In this document: piece after piece, positions 52,332 through 60,706 of the stretch
Layout of the letters: each line of letters begins with the position of its first letter
Numbering within the stretch: position 1 is the first letter of the stretch
Source: BOG-908 sp965198915
GTDB lineage: Bacteria > Pseudomonadota > Alphaproteobacteria > Acetobacterales > Acetobacteraceae
DNA: 64,000 nucleotides
Assembly: GCA_965198915.1 (NCBI GenBank)
Contig: CBDAQC010000006.1
Span: 620,001-684,000 of the forward strand
Reading direction: 5' to 3'
Made by a program: the position numbers and the translations under genes
Notes under the pieces: generated by a model
Told to the model about the DNA's origin: nothing
The model's input: only the letters and a program-made list of their open reading frames with translations
Database searches by the model: none

Positions 52332-52477
52332 TAGTGGTGGTCGGAGAATTTGTCGTTCGACAGCACATGCTCCACCGGCGCCCTGTGCGCGGGCGGCGGG
52401 AACGCGCCGATGACGACGAAGCCGGCGAGCACGGCCATCACGAACAAGGCGAAGATTATGATGAAAAAACGGCTCAT
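52331..52477 (-). CDS. Short single-pass membrane protein
   Basis: From ATG 52477 the product is 48 residues. It starts MSRFFIIIFALFVMAVLAGF, one membrane helix, followed by a short polar tail with GAFPPPAHRAPVEHVL and a His-rich end. The frame opens upstream to 52543. I do not recognise a family. The function is not assigned. It is divergent from aroKB by 87 bases and its tail overlaps the single repeat arm by one base. Confidence 0.55.
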   Translation of the reverse strand: MSRFFIIIFALFVMAVLAGFVVIGAFPPPAHRAPVEHVLSNDKFSDHH

Positions 52478-52564
52478 CCGGCGCGGTGGTGCCCCCTGTC
52501 GGTCGTCGGCGCGTGGCGGCGTGCCGCCTTTGCGGCGCCGCACCGTGTGCTAGCCTCGCCGGGA

Positions 52565-54280
52565 ATGACACGCAACTCAACCTTCCCGGAGTCCGGCGCG
52601 CCGGAGCCGGACTGGCCCGCCTCTGCGCCTCCCGGCCGCCCGGCGTGGCTCGGCCGGCGCAGCCTGGTGCTGGTAGGCCTGCCGGGCTCCGGCAAGACCT
52701 CGATCGGGCGGCGCGCGGCGCTGCGCCTGGGCCTGCCGTTTCGGGACGCGGACGCCGAGATCGAGCAGGCGGCCGGCTGCACGGTCGCCGAACTGTTCGC
52801 CCGCCACGGCGAGCCGGCGTTCCGCGAAGGCGAGCGCCGGGTGATACGCCGCCTGCTGGCCGGCCCGCCGATGGTGCTGGCCACCGGCGGCGGCGCGTTC
52901 ATGGATGCGGAGACACGGGCCGCGATACGCGAGGGCGCGGTCAGCCTGTGGCTACGCTGCAAGCTGGAGACGCTGGTGCGCCGAACCTCCGGCCGGACGC
53001 ACCGCCCGCTGCTGGCGGGGCCGGCGCCGGAGCGCGTGCTGGCCGACCTGATGGCCAGGCGCCACCCGGTCTATGCGGAGGCCGACATCGTGGTCCATTG
53101 CGGCGAGGACAACCCGGACGCCACCGCCGCTCGCGTCGTGGAAGCGGTGCTGGCGCATGTGCCGCCTGCCCGCGTGCCCGTGGCGCTGACCGGAGACCGC
53201 TACGACGTGGTGGTGGGGCGCGGTCTGCTGGCGCGGGCGGGCGGGCTGCTGGCGCCGGTGCTGCCGCAGCGCCGTGCCGTTGTGGTGTCCGACGAGAACG
53301 TGGCGGCGCTGCACCTGCCGGCGCTAAGCGCCGGGTTGGCGGAGGCAGGTTTCGAGGTGCGCACGCTGTCCGTGCCGCCCGGCGAGGCGTCCAAATCGCT
53401 GGCCAGCTATGGGCGGCTGACGGACGCGCTTCTGGAGGCCGGCGTGGAGCGGCGGACCGCCGTGGTGGCCCTGGGCGGCGGCGTGGTGGGCGACCTGGTG
53501 GGCTTTGCCGCGGCTACGGTGCTGCGCGGATTGCCGCTGGTGCAGGTACCGACCACGCTGCTGGCGCAGGTGGACAGCAGCGTCGGCGGCAAGACGGGCA
53601 TCAACACCGTGTACGGCAAGAACCTGCTAGGCGCGTTCTACCAGCCTCGCATCGTTCTGGCCGATACCGGCGTGCTGGCCACGCTGCCGGTGCGCGAGCT
53701 GCGCGCGGGCTACGCGGAGATCGTCAAGGCCGGGCTGATCGGCGACGGGGCCTTCTTCGTCTGGTGCGAGGCGAACGGTGCCGGCCTGCTGGCGGGCGAC
53801 CCGGCGGCGCTGGCCGTGGCGGTGGAGCGCGCCTGCGCCTTCAAGGCGCGCGTGGTAGAGGATGACGAGCGCGAGGACCGCGCCGAAGGCGGCCGCGCGC
53901 TGCTGAATCTGGGCCACACCTTCGCCCACGCGCTGGAGGCGGAGTACGGCTACACCGGCGAGCTGCTGCACGGCGAAGCGGTGAGCCTGGGCCTGGTTCT
54001 GGCCTTCCGCCTGTCCGAAAAGCTCGGCGTCTGTTCCGGTGCCGACGCGGAGCGGGTGCGCGCGCATCTGGCGGCGTGCGGCATGCCGCATGCGCTCCGC
54101 AGCCTGGGGCGGCGGCTGTCGGCGGCGTCGCTGATCGCACACATGCAGCGCGACAAGAAGATGCGCGACGGGCGGTTGGGCTTCGTGCTGGTGCGCGGCG
54201 TGGGCGAGGCGTTCACCAGCCGGGACGTGCCGGAGGCGGCGGTAGCTTCCGTGCTGCGCGATGCTGGGTGCGGGGAGTAG
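52565..54280 (+). CDS. aroKB: Bifunctional shikimate kinase / 3-dehydroquinate synthase (AroK-AroB fusion)
   Basis: The product, 571 residues from ATG 52565, fuses two enzymes of the shikimate pathway. The frame opens earlier at 52334 over the small membrane gene. Residues ~35-200 are shikimate kinase: GLPGSGKTSIGRRAA (Walker A, 38-52), RDADAEIEQ near 60 and the ATGGGAFM shikimate site near 105. Residues ~205-560 are 3-dehydroquinate synthase: VVVGRGLLAR, LGGGVVGDLVGFAAATVLRG, TLLAQVDSSVGGKTGIN, KARVVEDDERE and HTFAHALE. The kinase's GPPM and RHPVYAE parts are intact, so both halves look active. Fusion of this kind occurs in some Rhodospirillales and other Alphaproteobacteria. Confidence 0.93.
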   Translation: MTRNSTFPESGAPEPDWPASAPPGRPAWLGRRSLVLVGLPGSGKTSIGRRAALRLGLPFRDADAEIEQAAGCTVAELFARHGEPAFREGERRVIRRLLAGPPMVLATGGGAFMDAETRAAIREGAVSLWLRCKLETLVRRTSGRTHRPLLAGPAPERVLADLMARRHPVYAEADIVVHCGEDNPDATAARVVEAVLAHVPPARVPVALTGDRYDVVVGRGLLARAGGLLAPVLPQRRAVVVSDENVAALHLPALSAGLAEAGFEVRTLSVPPGEASKSLASYGRLTDALLEAGVERRTAVVALGGGVVGDLVGFAAATVLRGLPLVQVPTTLLAQVDSSVGGKTGINTVYGKNLLGAFYQPRIVLADTGVLATLPVRELRAGYAEIVKAGLIGDGAFFVWCEANGAGLLAGDPAALAVAVERACAFKARVVEDDEREDRAEGGRALLNLGHTFAHALEAEYGYTGELLHGEAVSLGLVLAFRLSEKLGVCSGADAERVRAHLAACGMPHALRSLGRRLSAASLIAHMQRDKKMRDGRLGFVLVRGVGEAFTSRDVPEAAVASVLRDAGCGE

Positions 54281-54300
54281 CGAGCGCACGCCGGCGGCAG

Positions 54301-54478
54301 GAGCAAGCAAGGCCTTCTTTTCTGAAGAAAAGAAGCAAAAGACTTTTGCTACCTCGACGCTTCAGGGCTTTGTTTTACGGCTGCGTCTTGCTGCTGCTGA
54401 AACGGATGGGAAGGCACTCCGCGACAGCCGGACAAAAGCTGATTTTGCTCAACGATGGTCCTGCTTCTTTACCCCTGA
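54301..54478. repeat. Paired-hairpin intergenic repeat, full copy between convergent genes
   Basis: GGCCTTCTTTTCTG faces AAGAAAAGAAGC, then AAAAGACTTTTGC. The right arm keeps ACTCCGCGACAGCCGGAC and GTCCTGCTTC but is decayed. It is the gap between aroKB and rodZ. Confidence 0.75.
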
Positions 54479-55518
54479 TCCGCCGGCGCCACAGCTTTCC
54501 GGCCATGCCCGATCGGCGGCAGCGGCCCGGCCTTCAGCGCGTCCGCATCCAGCTTCAGGTCCCGCCGCACCGCGCCGCTGCCGCCCAGATTCGGGATGGG
54601 CGTGCCGTCCACGTCCAGCTCCGTGGCGCCGGCGTTGCCCGTTGTCAGCAGAAGGCCGGGCTTGTCGGCCGGCACCGGCCAGGTCTCGCCGGCATGCATC
54701 AGCTTGTTCAGCGCCGGCGGGCCGCCTGGCTGCTTCACGGTGATCCAGGCGTCCGCGTTCGCCTTGACGACGATGCGGGTGCCGGCGGGTGCCGCGGGCG
54801 GCGCCGGCGTGGCGGCGGCTGGCGCGGGCGCGGCTTGGCCCGGCGCCGCTTGGACGGCGGCCGGCGGCGGCGCGGGCTGGGCCGGGTTCTGCGCGACCGG
54901 GGCAGTCGCTGGCGGCACCGCCTGCGGCGCCGGTGCGGTCTGGCTGGCTGGCGGCGGATGGGCCGCCGGCGCGAGCGCCGGAGCTTGCGGCTGCGGCGCG
55001 GGTGCCGACGCGGTGGGCAGCAGCGAGGCGACCTGGGGCGAGGGGGCCGGCTTCTGCACCGCGGGCCGCAGGCGGTCCGGGATCGGCGGCACCGTCTCGG
55101 CCGGGGTGCGTTGGTGTTCGGACATGTAGTACCAGCCGGCATAGGCACCGGCCAGTATCACCAGGCCCAGCAGCATCAACGCGCCTGCCGGCACGCCGCG
55201 CTGCGGCACCGGCGCCGGAAAGCTCAGCGCCGGCCGTATGCTGCTGCCGCCCGTCTCGGCGCGGAATCGGCTGGCCATCTGCTCGCCCTGCAGGCCCAGG
55301 GCTGTGGCGTAGGCCCGTACGAAACCTAGCGCGTATGTGGGGCCAGGCAGCTCGCTGATCCGCCCGGCCTCGATCGCCTCCAGATAGGGCAGGCGTATGC
55401 GCAGGCTCTGGGCCAGGTCGGGCAGTTCCCACCCCAGGCTCTGCCGTCTGGCGCGCAGCTCGCCACCCAGCTTTGCGGCTGGGGCTTGGGCTGCCTCGCG
55501 TTGTGCTGTGTCAGACAT
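54469..55518 (-). CDS. rodZ: RodZ-like cytoskeletal HTH membrane protein
   Basis: RodZ links MreB to the cell-wall machinery. The 349-residue product has an N-terminal helix-turn-helix domain (LGGELRARRQSLGWELPDLA near residue 17; LRIRLPYLEAIEAGRISELP), then one membrane helix (ALMLLGLVILAGAYAGWYYM near 115). A Pro/Ala-rich periplasmic linker (about 135-250) leads to the DUF4115 beta-domain (GTRIVVKANADAWITVKQPG near 247). This order is diagnostic for RodZ. It is divergent from hpnI by 284 bases. Its 3' end overlaps the repeat by ten bases. Confidence 0.9.
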   Translation of the reverse strand: MSDTAQREAAQAPAAKLGGELRARRQSLGWELPDLAQSLRIRLPYLEAIEAGRISELPGPTYALGFVRAYATALGLQGEQMASRFRAETGGSSIRPALSFPAPVPQRGVPAGALMLLGLVILAGAYAGWYYMSEHQRTPAETVPPIPDRLRPAVQKPAPSPQVASLLPTASAPAPQPQAPALAPAAHPPPASQTAPAPQAVPPATAPVAQNPAQPAPPPAAVQAAPGQAAPAPAAATPAPPAAPAGTRIVVKANADAWITVKQPGGPPALNKLMHAGETWPVPADKPGLLLTTGNAGATELDVDGTPIPNLGGSGAVRRDLKLDADALKAGPLPPIGHGRKAVAPADQG

Positions 55519-55802
55519 GCTTTCCCGGTCCGCAACGATGACGCAAGTTGTACAGGGTCGGGCCTGCAGGAGCTAGAAGACGCAACGCAAATGGGGTTCC
55601 CCGCCCGACACGCACATTGGCGGGAACGCACTAGGGTCGGCCGAGGGTCGGCCCAGCCCTGGCCTGCTCGCGCCGGCCGGTCCATACAAGTGTGGCACAC
55701 GCGCAACGGAAGCACACCCGGCAAATTTCGGCACGGACATTCGCGTTGCTTCTGATACAGTTCCTATCAAAGCTGCGGGAGCGTTCGTCATGCCGGTAAT
55801 AT

Positions 55803-56975
55803 ATGCTTGAGACAGGGCTCGGCCCTGTGATCGAGCTGGCCCTGATGCTCATCGCGGCCTTCGGCACCCTGCAGTCACTGGCCGGCCTGTTTGCGGTGCT
55901 GGCCTTCGCACGATCGCCCGAGGCGAACGCGCAACCCCGGCCGCCGGTCACCGTGCTGAAACCCGTGTGCGGCGACGAGCCGGGCCTGGAAGCCGCACTG
56001 CTCTCGTTCTGCACGCAGGACTACCCCGATTTCCAGATCATCATCGGTGCGCAGGACAGGAACGACCCGGCGCTGGACGTGGCGCGGCGCCTGCGGGCGC
56101 GCTTTCCGGCGCTGATCGACATCGTGGTGGATCCGGCACTGCACGGGCCGAACCGCAAGATCAGCAACCTGATGAACATGCTGCCGTATGCCAGGCACGA
56201 AACGCTGGTGTTCGGCGACAGTGACCTGCACGTGCGCCCGGACTACCTGCGCCAGGTGGTATCCACCCTGCTGACGCCGGGCACCGGCCTGGTCACCGCC
56301 ATCTGCGGCGGGGAGGCGGTGCACAGCGCCGTGGCCGGTCAGCTCGGTGCGATGCACATCTCGCACTCGTTCCTGCCGGGCGCGCTGCTCGGCGCCCTGG
56401 TGGGACGGCAGGATTGCCTGGGCACCACCATGGCGATTCGGCGGCACACTTTGGCGCAGGCCGGCGGTCTGGCGGCGCTGGTGCCGCATCTGGCGGACGA
56501 CAATTTGCTAGGCCGGCTGGTGCGCCAGCTCGGGCTGGCGGTGCGCATTGCGCCCACGATGCCGGTGGTCACCGTGCAGGAACGCTCGCTGGGCGCCGTG
56601 TGGCTGCACGAGCTGCGCTGGGCGCGTACCATACGCACGGTGGCGCCGGTGGCGCACGGCCTGTCGGTGGTGCAGTTCCCGCTCGTCTGGGCCGGGCTGG
56701 CCGTGCTTCTCTCCGCCGGCGGCCGCCTGGAAGCGGGCGTGTTCCTGCTGGTGTGGATGCTGCGCGCCGGGGTGGCCGACGTCATCGACCTCAGCCTGCG
56801 CCGCCGGCGCGCCCGCCGGGCGGTGCCCAGCAGGGCGGCGCTGCTGCCGCTGCGGGACCTGCTGTCGGTCCTGGAGATCGCGGCAAGCTTCCTGGGTGAC
56901 GCGGTAATCTGGCGAGGGCATACGCTGCAGGCCAACCGCCGGGCGCAGGCGCGCGTGGTGGTGCCGGCGGCCTAG
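55803..56975 (+). CDS. hpnI: Hopanoid biosynthesis glycosyltransferase HpnI
   Basis: HpnI transfers N-acetylglucosamine to bacteriohopanetetrol in hopanoid head-group synthesis. The 390-residue product resembles ceramide glucosyltransferases (GT21): one N-terminal membrane helix, then PPVTVLKPVCGDEPGLEAAL near residue 47, NRKISNLMNML near 118, FGDSDLHVRPDYL near 137 (DxD), and LPHLADDNLLGRLVRQLGL with RSLGAVWLHELRWARTIR, cited as SLGAVWLHELRWARTI, the Q/R-x-x-RW-type region near 270. C-terminal helices follow. hpnL lies 143 bases downstream. The deacetylase hpnK and radical SAM hpnJ are not in the window. Confidence 0.88.
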   Translation: MLETGLGPVIELALMLIAAFGTLQSLAGLFAVLAFARSPEANAQPRPPVTVLKPVCGDEPGLEAALLSFCTQDYPDFQIIIGAQDRNDPALDVARRLRARFPALIDIVVDPALHGPNRKISNLMNMLPYARHETLVFGDSDLHVRPDYLRQVVSTLLTPGTGLVTAICGGEAVHSAVAGQLGAMHISHSFLPGALLGALVGRQDCLGTTMAIRRHTLAQAGGLAALVPHLADDNLLGRLVRQLGLAVRIAPTMPVVTVQERSLGAVWLHELRWARTIRTVAPVAHGLSVVQFPLVWAGLAVLLSAGGRLEAGVFLLVWMLRAGVADVIDLSLRRRRARRAVPSRAALLPLRDLLSVLEIAASFLGDAVIWRGHTLQANRRAQARVVVPAA

Positions 56976-57077
56976 CCAGGCGGCGAGGCTGGCCCGCCGG
57001 CGCGATCCAGCACCGGCTCTCCTTCCGAGGAGCACGCCGGCATGGGCGTGCGGACAGCACGCCTGCGCCCGGCGCCG

Positions 57078-57128
57078 GCAAAGTTTTTCGGCCCCTTTTG
57101 CAAAAAAGGACTACTTGCTTGGCTTCCT
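57078..57128. repeat. Paired-hairpin repeat, right arm, supplying the hpnL start region
   Basis: GCAAAGTTTTTCGGCC is followed by CCTTTTGC and AAAAAAGGACTACTTGCTTGG. The AAAAAAGGA of the arm is the ribosome site for the TTG at 57119. Confidence 0.65.
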
Positions 57129-58132
57129 CACGGCCGGAGCCGGCGATCAAGCGCAAGACACTGCACGCCGTCTCGGTCAGCCTGGGTCTGGCAGGGCTCC
57201 TGCTCGCCACGTTGCTGGTCGGCTGGTTCGGGTTCGGCCGCGTGCTCGGCGCCCTGGTCTCCGTGGGCGGTTCGGGCTTCGCGCTCGTCTGCGCCTGGCA
57301 GATGGTGCTGTTCGCAACGCTTGGGCTGGGCTGGTTCGTGCTGCTGCCGGCCAGCCGCGCGTGGCGGCTCCGGGTGGCGATCTGGGGGCGCATGGTGCGC
57401 GACGCCGCGGGCGGCCTGCTGCCGTTCTCGCTGGTGGGCGGGTTCGTGCTGGGCGCCCGGGCCGTCACCTTGCATGGCGTCACCTGGAGGCAGGCCACCG
57501 CCTCCACGGTCGTCGATCTGACGGCGGAGTTCCTGGCACAGATCGCGCTGGTGCTGGCCGGGCTGGTGCTGCTGGCGGCACGCCAGCCGCACGCGGCGCT
57601 GCTGTGGCCGGTGGGCGCGGGTGTTGCGGCCGCTTCGGTGGGCGGGCTGGGCTTCGTCTGGCTGCAGCGTAGCGGCGCAAGGCCGTTGCTGCGGCTGAGC
57701 CGGCGCCTGCTGGGCAACGCGTTTCCCGCGCTCGATGGCCAGGTCCACGCCGTGCAGGAGGGTCTGGCCGACATCTACGCCCAGCCCTGGCGCGTGGCGC
57801 TGGCCCTGGCGCTGCATTTGACGGCCTGGCTGGGCACCGGCTTCGCCAGCCTGATCGCGTTCCGGCTGCTTGGCGCCAGGATCGGCTTTGCCGACGCGCT
57901 GGGCATAGAGGCGCTACTGCACGGCGTGCTGGCCGTGGCGGTCCTGGTGCCGGGCTACGCAGGGGTGCAGGAGGCGGCCTATGCCGGCGTGGCGCCGTTG
58001 TTCGGGCAGCCCGCCGAACTGGCGCTCGCCGTCTCCCTGCTGCGGCGCGCGCGTGACGTGGCCCTGGGCGTGCCGATACTGCTGATCTGGCAGCTCGTGG
58101 AGGCGCGCCGTGTGGGAGTGCGGACCAGGTAG
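57119..58132 (+). CDS. hpnL: HpnL-like hopanoid-associated membrane protein
   Basis: The start is taken as TTG 57119, with AAAAAAGGA eight bases upstream; TTG 57098 would lie inside the repeat. That gives 337 residues. It has about eight membrane helices with a family-like N-terminal RKTLHAVSVSLGLAGLLLAT, RDAAGGLLPFSLVGGFVLGA and VLVPGYAGVQEAAYAG near residue 278. HpnL proteins belong to the lysylphosphatidylglycerol synthase/flippase-like membrane domain and are linked to hopanoid clusters, perhaps moving hopanoids. Position downstream of hpnI supports the name. Confidence 0.82.
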   Translation: MASSRPEPAIKRKTLHAVSVSLGLAGLLLATLLVGWFGFGRVLGALVSVGGSGFALVCAWQMVLFATLGLGWFVLLPASRAWRLRVAIWGRMVRDAAGGLLPFSLVGGFVLGARAVTLHGVTWRQATASTVVDLTAEFLAQIALVLAGLVLLAARQPHAALLWPVGAGVAAASVGGLGFVWLQRSGARPLLRLSRRLLGNAFPALDGQVHAVQEGLADIYAQPWRVALALALHLTAWLGTGFASLIAFRLLGARIGFADALGIEALLHGVLAVAVLVPGYAGVQEAAYAGVAPLFGQPAELALAVSLLRRARDVALGVPILLIWQLVEARRVGVRTR

Positions 58133-58215
58133 CTAGAAGTCAGTAGCAAAAGCGCCGTTCCGTGCTTGCGGTGATTACGCTCCTTCAACACTCCCGCCGA
58201 TGCGACTGTGTTAGA

Positions 58216-58265
58216 ACGAAAGTTTTGCTCCTTCTTAAAAAAAGGACTTCCCTGCCGGCTTCCGC
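58216..58265. repeat. Paired-hairpin repeat, right arm only
   Basis: AAAGTTTTGCTCC, then TTCTTAAAAAAAGGAC, with GCCGGCTTCC. It lies between hpnL and the GGDEF-EAL gene. Confidence 0.55.
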
Positions 58266-58336
58266 CACGCCCGCGCTTACGCATTGGTAAACTCCCGGGT
58301 GGTAGACTTTCCCGTGAGACCAACGGAGTTTCTCGG

Positions 58337-60538
58337 GTGCGCGGGCCGGCACGCAAGACGGATATGTTCTGGCCGGTCGTGGCGGTAGCGTTCGCGGTCG
58401 TGGCGGGCGTGGCCTTCGCCGGGCTGATGCTGGTGGGCGAGTTCGACCGTGCGGCGGCCCGGCGCGAGCAGAGCGTGGTGGCCAACGGCATACGCGGCCG
58501 GATCGACGAGGTCTCGCATCTTACCGATCTCGAAGTCGTCTGGGACGACGCGGTGCGCCACCTGGACAACCATTTCGATGCCGACTGGGCGCAGGACAAC
58601 ATGGGAACGTTCCTGTGGCAGAACAGCAGGTTCGAGGATACGTTCATCCTCGCGGCGGACGATCGCCCGATCTTCGCGATCAACCGCGGCAGGCCGGCGG
58701 CCCTCGGCCTCTATACCGCGTTCGAGAACAGCACTTCCTCGCTGGTGGCCACGGTCCGGCGGGAGGAGGCGCGGCGCCGCAGCCTGCCGGCGCAGCCGCA
58801 TGTGGGCGAGCTCATGACGAATCCGAACACCGCAAGCGGGCTGGCCAATGTGGGCGGCGCGGTGTTCATCCTCTCGGCCACCGCGGTGCAGTCCGATTTC
58901 GGCAGGGCGGCGCTGCGCGGGCCGCGCGCGCCGCTGGTGGTGACCGCGATGCCGCTGGACGAGCTGTTCATACGCAAATTCGCCGGCCGTTTCCTGCTGG
59001 ACGACGTGCACCTTCATATCGGCGGCGGCGCGCCCGGCCGCGGCACCGCCTTCGTCGATTTCCACGACGATCACGGCGGCTACGTGGCGACGCTGGTCTG
59101 GGCGCCGCAGACGCCCGGCCGCACCCTGCTCCGGCGGCTGGGCCTGCCGGCGCTGGCGGTGCTGATCGGCCTGTCCGCCTGCATCGCCTGGCTGTACCGG
59201 CGCGCGCGCCAGGCCGCGCGCGAGCTCGTCACCAGCGAGGCGCGGGCCACGCACCTGGCCTATCATGACGGGCTGACCGGATTGCCCAACCGCGCTTTGT
59301 TCCAGGACAGGCTAAGCCACGCCCTGCGGCTTCTGCCGCGCACCGGCGAGTCGGTCGCCGTGCACTGCCTGGACCTGGACCGGTTCAAGGCGATCAACGA
59401 CACGCACGGCCACCATGTGGGCGACGAGCTGCTGCAGAAGGCGGGCCGCATCATGGCGGGGCATTGCCGGGCGGGAGACACCGTCGCCCGGCTGTCCGGC
59501 GACGAGTTCGCCATCATCCAGAGCCCGGCGACCCCTGCCTCGGCAGCGCGCCTTGCGGCCCGGGTGACGGAGGCGTTGCGGGCGCCAATCAAGCTGCAGG
59601 TCGGCCGCGTGTTCATCGGCTGTTCGGCTGGCGTCACCCTCGTCAGCGACCCGTCCCTGCTGGCAGCGGCGGTGCTGCGGCAGGCGGACCTTGCGCTGTA
59701 TCGCAGCAAGGAGGTGGCGCGTGGCCAGTTCTGCTTCTTCGAACCGAACATGGACGTGGCGGTCCAGATGCGCCGCGCGCTGGAAGCCGATTTGCGGGTC
59801 GCCCTGGCCGAGGGCTCGCTGTGGATGGCCTACCAGCCGCAGGTGAACGAGCATACGGGACTGACCGGGGTGGAGGCGCTGATGCGGTGGCGCCATCCCG
59901 AGCGCGGCGACATCAGCCCGGCGGTGTTCGTGCCGGTGGCCGAAGAATGCGGCCTGATCGTGGAGCTTGGCATGTATGCGTTGCGCCGCGCGTTCGAGGA
60001 CAGCAAGCGGTGGGGCGGCCTGCGGGTCGCGGTCAACGTGTCCGCTAAGCAGCTCCGCATGAAGAACTTCGTCAGCCAGGTCATGGGCCTGGTGGCCGAG
60101 CTGGGCGTCGATCCGCGCAGCTTCGAGCTTGAGATAACCGAGGGCATATTGCTGGGCGACGATCCCGAGACCCACGCCATGCTCCGTGCGTTGCGTGACG
60201 AGGGTTTCGAGCTTGCGTTCGACGATTTCGGCACGGGCTATTCCAGCCTGAGCTACCTGCGGCGCTACCCGATCAACAGGGTGAAGATCGACCAGTCCTT
60301 CATAGCGAATCTGGGCGTGTCGGACGACGCGGAGGCGTTCATCGTGGCGATCGTGAAGCTGGCCCGCGCGCTCGGGCTCTCGGTGATCGCCGAGGGGGTG
60401 GAGACGGCGGCCCAGCAGCAACGCCTGATGACGGCCGGCTGCCCGGACATGCAGGGCTACCTGTTCAGCAAGCCGGTACCGGCGGCCGAGATCGACCGCA
60501 TGTGTTCAAAACCGCGCAGGACGATAGTGGCGGCGTAA
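58337..60538 (+). CDS. CHASE4-GGDEF-EAL cyclic-di-GMP protein
   Basis: GTG 58337 (GGAG nine to twelve bases upstream) gives 733 residues; ATG 58364 is an alternative, and the opening from 58208 reads through a repeat. An N-terminal membrane helix (FWPVVAVAFAVVAGVAFAGL) and a second near 285 enclose a periplasmic CHASE4-type sensor (DEVSHLTDLEVVWDDAVRHL, WAQDNMGTFLWQNSRFEDTF). The GGDEF domain has LSGDEFAI, with Ser in the first Gly place, near 386. The EAL domain is intact: GVEALMRW, NVSAKQLR, ELEITEGILL, FDDFGTGYSSL, KIDQSFI, AEGVET and QGYLFSKP. It is likely an active phosphodiesterase with a degenerate or weak cyclase. Confidence 0.88.
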   Translation: MRGPARKTDMFWPVVAVAFAVVAGVAFAGLMLVGEFDRAAARREQSVVANGIRGRIDEVSHLTDLEVVWDDAVRHLDNHFDADWAQDNMGTFLWQNSRFEDTFILAADDRPIFAINRGRPAALGLYTAFENSTSSLVATVRREEARRRSLPAQPHVGELMTNPNTASGLANVGGAVFILSATAVQSDFGRAALRGPRAPLVVTAMPLDELFIRKFAGRFLLDDVHLHIGGGAPGRGTAFVDFHDDHGGYVATLVWAPQTPGRTLLRRLGLPALAVLIGLSACIAWLYRRARQAARELVTSEARATHLAYHDGLTGLPNRALFQDRLSHALRLLPRTGESVAVHCLDLDRFKAINDTHGHHVGDELLQKAGRIMAGHCRAGDTVARLSGDEFAIIQSPATPASAARLAARVTEALRAPIKLQVGRVFIGCSAGVTLVSDPSLLAAAVLRQADLALYRSKEVARGQFCFFEPNMDVAVQMRRALEADLRVALAEGSLWMAYQPQVNEHTGLTGVEALMRWRHPERGDISPAVFVPVAEECGLIVELGMYALRRAFEDSKRWGGLRVAVNVSAKQLRMKNFVSQVMGLVAELGVDPRSFELEITEGILLGDDPETHAMLRALRDEGFELAFDDFGTGYSSLSYLRRYPINRVKIDQSFIANLGVSDDAEAFIVAIVKLARALGLSVIAEGVETAAQQQRLMTAGCPDMQGYLFSKPVPAAEIDRMCSKPRRTIVAA

Positions 60539-60690
60539 AAGGAAGAAACCAGTTCTTTTCTGTAAAGAACCAGAAATTGTTGTCTCTGTCGGCTTCACCC
60601 ACTGGAAGCGCACGCATCAACGCTCCGCGACAGCGGATCAAAAGCTTTTTGCTTCTTTTTCTCGAAAAAGAAGACCTTTCTTTTGAATCG
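60537..60690. repeat. Paired-hairpin intergenic repeat, full copy with GTTC/GAAC stem
   Basis: AGTTCTTTTCTG faces AAAGAACCAG at left. The right arm has GCTCCGCGACAGCGGATC and AAAAGCTTTTTGCTTC, then a CTTC/GAAG stem. It fills the gap between convergent genes. Confidence 0.8.
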
Positions 60691-60706
60691 ACGAGAGAGT
60701 TCGCAA

